Of a DNA stretch of 7,208 nt, positions 5,229-7,208 are shown piece after piece. Position 1 is the first letter of the stretch. Each line of letters begins with the position of its first letter. The notes under the pieces are model-generated. The model had not been told where the DNA came from, did not search any database, and saw only the letters and a program-made list of their open reading frames with translations. Source of the DNA: Selenomonadales bacterium. GTDB taxonomy: Bacteria; Bacillota; Clostridia; Christensenellales; QALW01. Position numbers and translations under genes: made by a program. Location: positions 1 through 7,208 of the forward strand of contig QALW01000054.1 of assembly GCA_003150515.1 (NCBI GenBank). The letters run 5' to 3'.

Positions 5229-6503
5229 ATGGAGATATTATTCTACGGCTCGACAGGGCCGCTTACCAAGCTTTTGCAAAAGACTCTCAACCGCCTTGGC
5301 TACAACGCGGGCGAGATGGACGGAATTTTCGGAGAACAGACCGAACAGGCTGTAAAGCAGTTTCAGCGGGACAACGGCATCAGCCCCACGGGCATAGTCT
5401 GGCCCCAGACCTGGGACGCTCTCGCGCCCGCGCTGCTGGGCTACACAAAATACACCGTGCAGGCAGGGGACACGCTCTTTAAAATTGCCGAAAGCCACGA
5501 TATAAGCGTGCGCGCGCTGGCCGCGGCCAATCCTGAAATAGATTCGGAGAATCTGATTCCCGGCACCGTGCTTATCGTGCCCACCGACGCCAGCGTTATA
5601 GACTGGGATATAGAATACTGCTACGACATTATGTACTTAAACCTGCGGGCGCTGAAAATCCGCTATCCGTTCATAGAAATCTTCAGCGCGGGCAGAAGCG
5701 CAATGAATCAGGAGCTTTACGGCGCGCGGCTGGGACAGGGAGACATAAGCGTATTATATAACGCCTCCCATCATGCCAACGAATGGATAACCACGCCGGT
5801 ACTTATGAAATTTCTGGAGGATTACGCGGGCAATTACCTTGAGGGGCTGAGCATATACGGCCGGGACGCCCGCGCACTTTATAACCGGGTTACATTAAGC
5901 CTGGTGCCCATGGTCAACCCGGACGGGGTGGATTTAGTGACAGGACAGCTTAAAAGCGAATCCTCCGCCTATAAAACGGCCCAGAGCATGAATTACCTTA
6001 ATCTGCCTTTCCCCTCGGGCTGGAAGGCCAATATCCGGGGAGTAGACCTTAACGTTAATTATCCCGCGGGCTGGGAGCTTGCCCGAGCGCAGAAATTTGC
6101 TGCGGGCTATATCGCGCCGGGGCCCAGGGATTACGTCGGACCCTTTCCCCTGAGCGAGCCTGAAAGCTCGGCCATGGCCGAGCTTACTATGGAGCTGCGC
6201 CCCCGGCTGAGCCTCAGCTATCACACGCAAGGTCAGGTTATATATTGGAAATTTTTAAATTACCAGCCTGAAAATTCATATGAGATCGGGCGGCAGATGG
6301 CCGACGCCAGCGGGTATACTCTGGAAACCACGCCTGAATTTTCGGCTTACGCCGGATATAAGGATTGGTTTATCCAAAGCTTTAACCTGCCCGGCTATAC
6401 AATAGAATGCGGAATAGGAGAGAGCCCCCTGCCCCTTTCGCAATTTGAAGAAATCTATAACGACAACATAGGCATACTTACGCTGGGCATGGAATTGGCT
6501 TAA
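5229..6503 (+). CDS. Peptidoglycan-binding/LysM M14 endopeptidase (gamma-D-Glu-mDAP type)
   Basis: Protein of 424 residues that likely hydrolyses the gamma-D-glutamyl-diaminopimelate bond of peptidoglycan peptides. Domains: a PG_binding_1 fold at about 8-68 (LxxLGY..DGIFGxxTexAVxxFQ); LysM at about 75-118 (YTVQAGDTLFKIA); and an M14 zinc carboxypeptidase fold at about 130-420. Zinc ligands are H182 and E185 (HHANEWI) and H332 (SYHTQGQ). The catalytic glutamate is E393 in YTIECG. NPDG (230-233) and GVDLNVNYPAGWE (271-283) are also present. The second replaces the arginine of the usual GVDLNRN by valine, which I recall as typical of the gamma-D-Glu-DAP endopeptidase subgroup. No signal peptide is visible, as in Bacillus endopeptidase I, suggesting a cytoplasmic, mother-cell or lysis-released enzyme. 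AGAGG (5219-5223), five bases upstream, supports the ATG. Confidence 0.92.
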   Translation: MEILFYGSTGPLTKLLQKTLNRLGYNAGEMDGIFGEQTEQAVKQFQRDNGISPTGIVWPQTWDALAPALLGYTKYTVQAGDTLFKIAESHDISVRALAAANPEIDSENLIPGTVLIVPTDASVIDWDIEYCYDIMYLNLRALKIRYPFIEIFSAGRSAMNQELYGARLGQGDISVLYNASHHANEWITTPVLMKFLEDYAGNYLEGLSIYGRDARALYNRVTLSLVPMVNPDGVDLVTGQLKSESSAYKTAQSMNYLNLPFPSGWKANIRGVDLNVNYPAGWELARAQKFAAGYIAPGPRDYVGPFPLSEPESSAMAELTMELRPRLSLSYHTQGQVIYWKFLNYQPENSYEIGRQMADASGYTLETTPEFSAYAGYKDWFIQSFNLPGYTIECGIGESPLPLSQFEEIYNDNIGILTLGMELA

Positions 6504-6524
6504 GAAAAAGAGAAGACTCGCAGT

Positions 6525-6669
6525 TTTGCAGGCGCAGATTTACGCCCCAGGCCGGGCCGGCCGCTTCCCCCGCGCAGCGGGGGCCGCGCCCCAGCAAAGC
6601 TGGGGCGCGGGCGGGCCTGCGGCCCGCAAGCGGCCGGCCCGGCCTGGGGCGTAAATCTGCGCCTGCAAA
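6525..6669. repeat. Three-armed palindromic element D
   Basis: The cleanest copy. A perfect 42-bp outer stem pairs 6525-6566 with 6628-6669. It encloses three hairpins that abut with no unpaired base anywhere at the junction: 6567-6573/6577-6583 (7 bp, loop GCA), 6584-6595/6599-6610 (12 bp, loop AAA) and 6611-6617/6621-6627 (7 bp, loop TGC). It begins 21 bases after the endopeptidase stop and ends 26 bases before the stop of the opposing gene, filling a convergent gap. The flanks are T-rich on the left (6524-6527) and A-rich on the right (6667-6676), opposite to the order in a bidirectional intrinsic terminator. No coding potential is seen. Confidence 0.93.
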
Positions 6670-6695
6670 TAAAAAACGCTCGCAAGCCCCCGCCT

Positions 6696-7019
6696 TTAAT
6701 CCTCCTCCGGCAAATCCCCTTCCACGCCTCCAGACGGAATATATCCCTCTCCAGAAACCATGCGCAGCGCTTTTTCCAGCGCATTTTCAGGTTTAGGCGG
6801 TATTCTGTCTTTAGGCATATGTTCGTGTACCTTTAAATCTTCCTCCCTTACCATTATATCCGCTATATCCAAAGCAGTATGAAATTCAGAAAATATTACA
6901 TACCAATAACCGTCTATAGCCTTTTCTGACATTACAGCTCCAAAATCTCCCGCCTTTACTCCTTCTCTGGTATATTCCGGCCTCTCTCTTATTAATTCGA
7001 CTAAATCATACTCTTTCAT
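6696..7019 (-). CDS. Small DUF4926-like hypothetical protein
   Basis: Protein of 107 residues. Residues 1-65 (KEYDLVELIRERPEY, then VKAGDFGAV, YWYVIFSE and REEDLKV) resemble the small beta-barrel DUF4926 type: a charged start, a G-D-x-G-x-V turn and a final 'DL' strand. This is a resemblance by eye and its function is unknown. The tail is proline-rich and acidic (EGDLPEED end). There is no signal peptide or membrane segment, so it is probably cytoplasmic. The start is well supported by AAAGGAGAGGG (complement of 7024-7034), with AGGAG eight bases from the ATG. No clear promoter was found within the 100 bases upstream. Its gene ends just beyond element D, tail-to-tail with the endopeptidase gene. 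Some families of this kind sit beside toxin genes, but no toxin is seen here. Confidence 0.8.
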   Translation of the reverse strand: MKEYDLVELIRERPEYTREGVKAGDFGAVMSEKAIDGYWYVIFSEFHTALDIADIMVREEDLKVHEHMPKDRIPPKPENALEKALRMVSGEGYIPSGGVEGDLPEED

Positions 7020-7114
7020 ATTACCCTCTCCTTTAATTTAATCCGCCAGAGGCGTTGTATTGGTTATTAGTCCATCCAAATGTCAGCGATAATGCAGAGG
7101 AATACGAAGCATGC

Positions 7115-7154
7115 TTTGTCTCCCCCTTTTTTTATTAAAAAAGGGGGAGACAAA
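7115..7154. repeat. 18-bp hairpin with T/C and A/G arms
   Basis: Bases 7115-7132 pair perfectly with 7137-7154 around a four-base loop (TATT). Each arm is nearly pure pyrimidine or purine (TTTGTCTCCCCC then T-run; A-run then GGGGGAGACAAA). It lies immediately left of the GC-rich truncated element and differs from it in composition. It could be part of a dispersed repeat or act as a terminator for minus-strand transcription entering from the right, but there is no GC-stem/T-tract arrangement to prove this. Confidence 0.7.
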
Positions 7155-7157
7155 ATT

Positions 7158-7208
7158 GAGGGGGGAGGGCAGCCAGGCGGCGTTTGGGCAGGCGCTTGCG
7201 CCTGCCCA
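7158..7208. repeat. Truncated palindromic element F (left part)
   Basis: A G-rich stretch (7158-7184) of the kind that forms the left outer arm in the other elements is followed by a perfect hairpin, 7185-7194/7199-7208 (10 bp, loop CTTG), ending exactly at the window edge. The hairpin is close in sequence to the first hairpin of element A (GCAGGC/GCCTGC). GGCGGCGTTTGG (7176-7187) is the reverse complement of 90-101 beside element A. The remaining arms would lie beyond the window. Confidence 0.55.

Noticed and set aside
6525..6669. tRNA or known structured RNA because of the cloverleaf shape
   Set aside because: There is no T-psi-C, D-loop or anticodon signature, no CCA end, and stem lengths vary widely between copies.
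6517..6684. CTCGCA direct repeat flanking element D (6517-6522 and 6679-6684) as a target-site duplication
   Set aside because: Only six bases, not adjacent to the stem ends, and no such repeat flanks elements B or C; no transposase is present.
6500..6784. Minus-strand open frame across element D
   Set aside because: It overlaps the well-supported small gene at 6696-7019 and reads through the palindrome; no family features.
7064..7112. C-terminal end of another minus-strand gene entering from the right
   Set aside because: Short frames ending in stops are readable, but they run into the palindromic DNA with no recognisable protein or start.
1..7208. CRISPR array
   Set aside because: The palindromes are not regularly spaced, not identical and have no unique spacers; no cas genes.

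Overview
The window looks like part of a Firmicutes chromosome, probably an anaerobic Clostridia-type organism. The evidence is a DnaD-domain protein followed by a DnaI/DnaC-like helicase loader (the Firmicutes primosome pair), strong purine-rich Shine-Dalgarno sites, sigma-A-like promoters, and an M14 endopeptidase resembling the Bacillus gamma-D-glutamyl-diaminopimelate endopeptidases. Genes are moderately GC-rich with frequent ATA isoleucine codons. The lineage below Clostridia cannot be read from the sequence. No transposase, integrase, phage gene, tRNA, rRNA or CRISPR array was seen.

Layout. 1-82: a GC-rich palindromic element cut by the window edge. 289-1488 (+): three-repeat DnaD-domain replication protein behind an extended -10 promoter. 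1586-2569 (+): AAA+ helicase loader. 2564-2804: large palindromic element between convergent genes. 2857-3870 (-): glyceraldehyde-3-phosphate dehydrogenase with its own promoter. 4037-4187: palindromic element whose outer stem contains the end of the next gene. 4167-5036 (-): membrane-anchored polysaccharide deacetylase. 5037-5228: divergent intergenic region with a 22-base palindrome, a promoter and a leader hairpin. 5229-6503 (+): peptidoglycan-binding/LysM/M14 endopeptidase. 6525-6669: palindromic element between convergent genes. 6696-7019 (-): small protein resembling the DUF4926 type. 7115-7208: an 18-bp hairpin and the start of a further palindromic element.

The genes are ordinary: replication initiation (first two), central glycolysis (gap), and cell-envelope remodelling (deacetylase and endopeptidase, divergently placed). 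The striking feature is the intergenic DNA. Four complete or near-complete GC-rich elements, plus one truncated at the right edge, share one architecture: a closing outer stem containing exactly three consecutive hairpins, so that one strand folds into a four-way, cloverleaf-like junction. Stem sequences differ between copies but pairing is almost perfect in each. In two copies the outer stem runs into the coding end of a neighbouring gene, and in one of them the far arm is an inverted copy of that gene's last codons including the stop. I regard this family of three-armed palindromes as the candidate undescribed system in the window. Whether it acts as DNA (cruciform), as RNA (terminator or mRNA 3'-end structure), or is a trace of a template-switching process cannot be settled from sequence alone.
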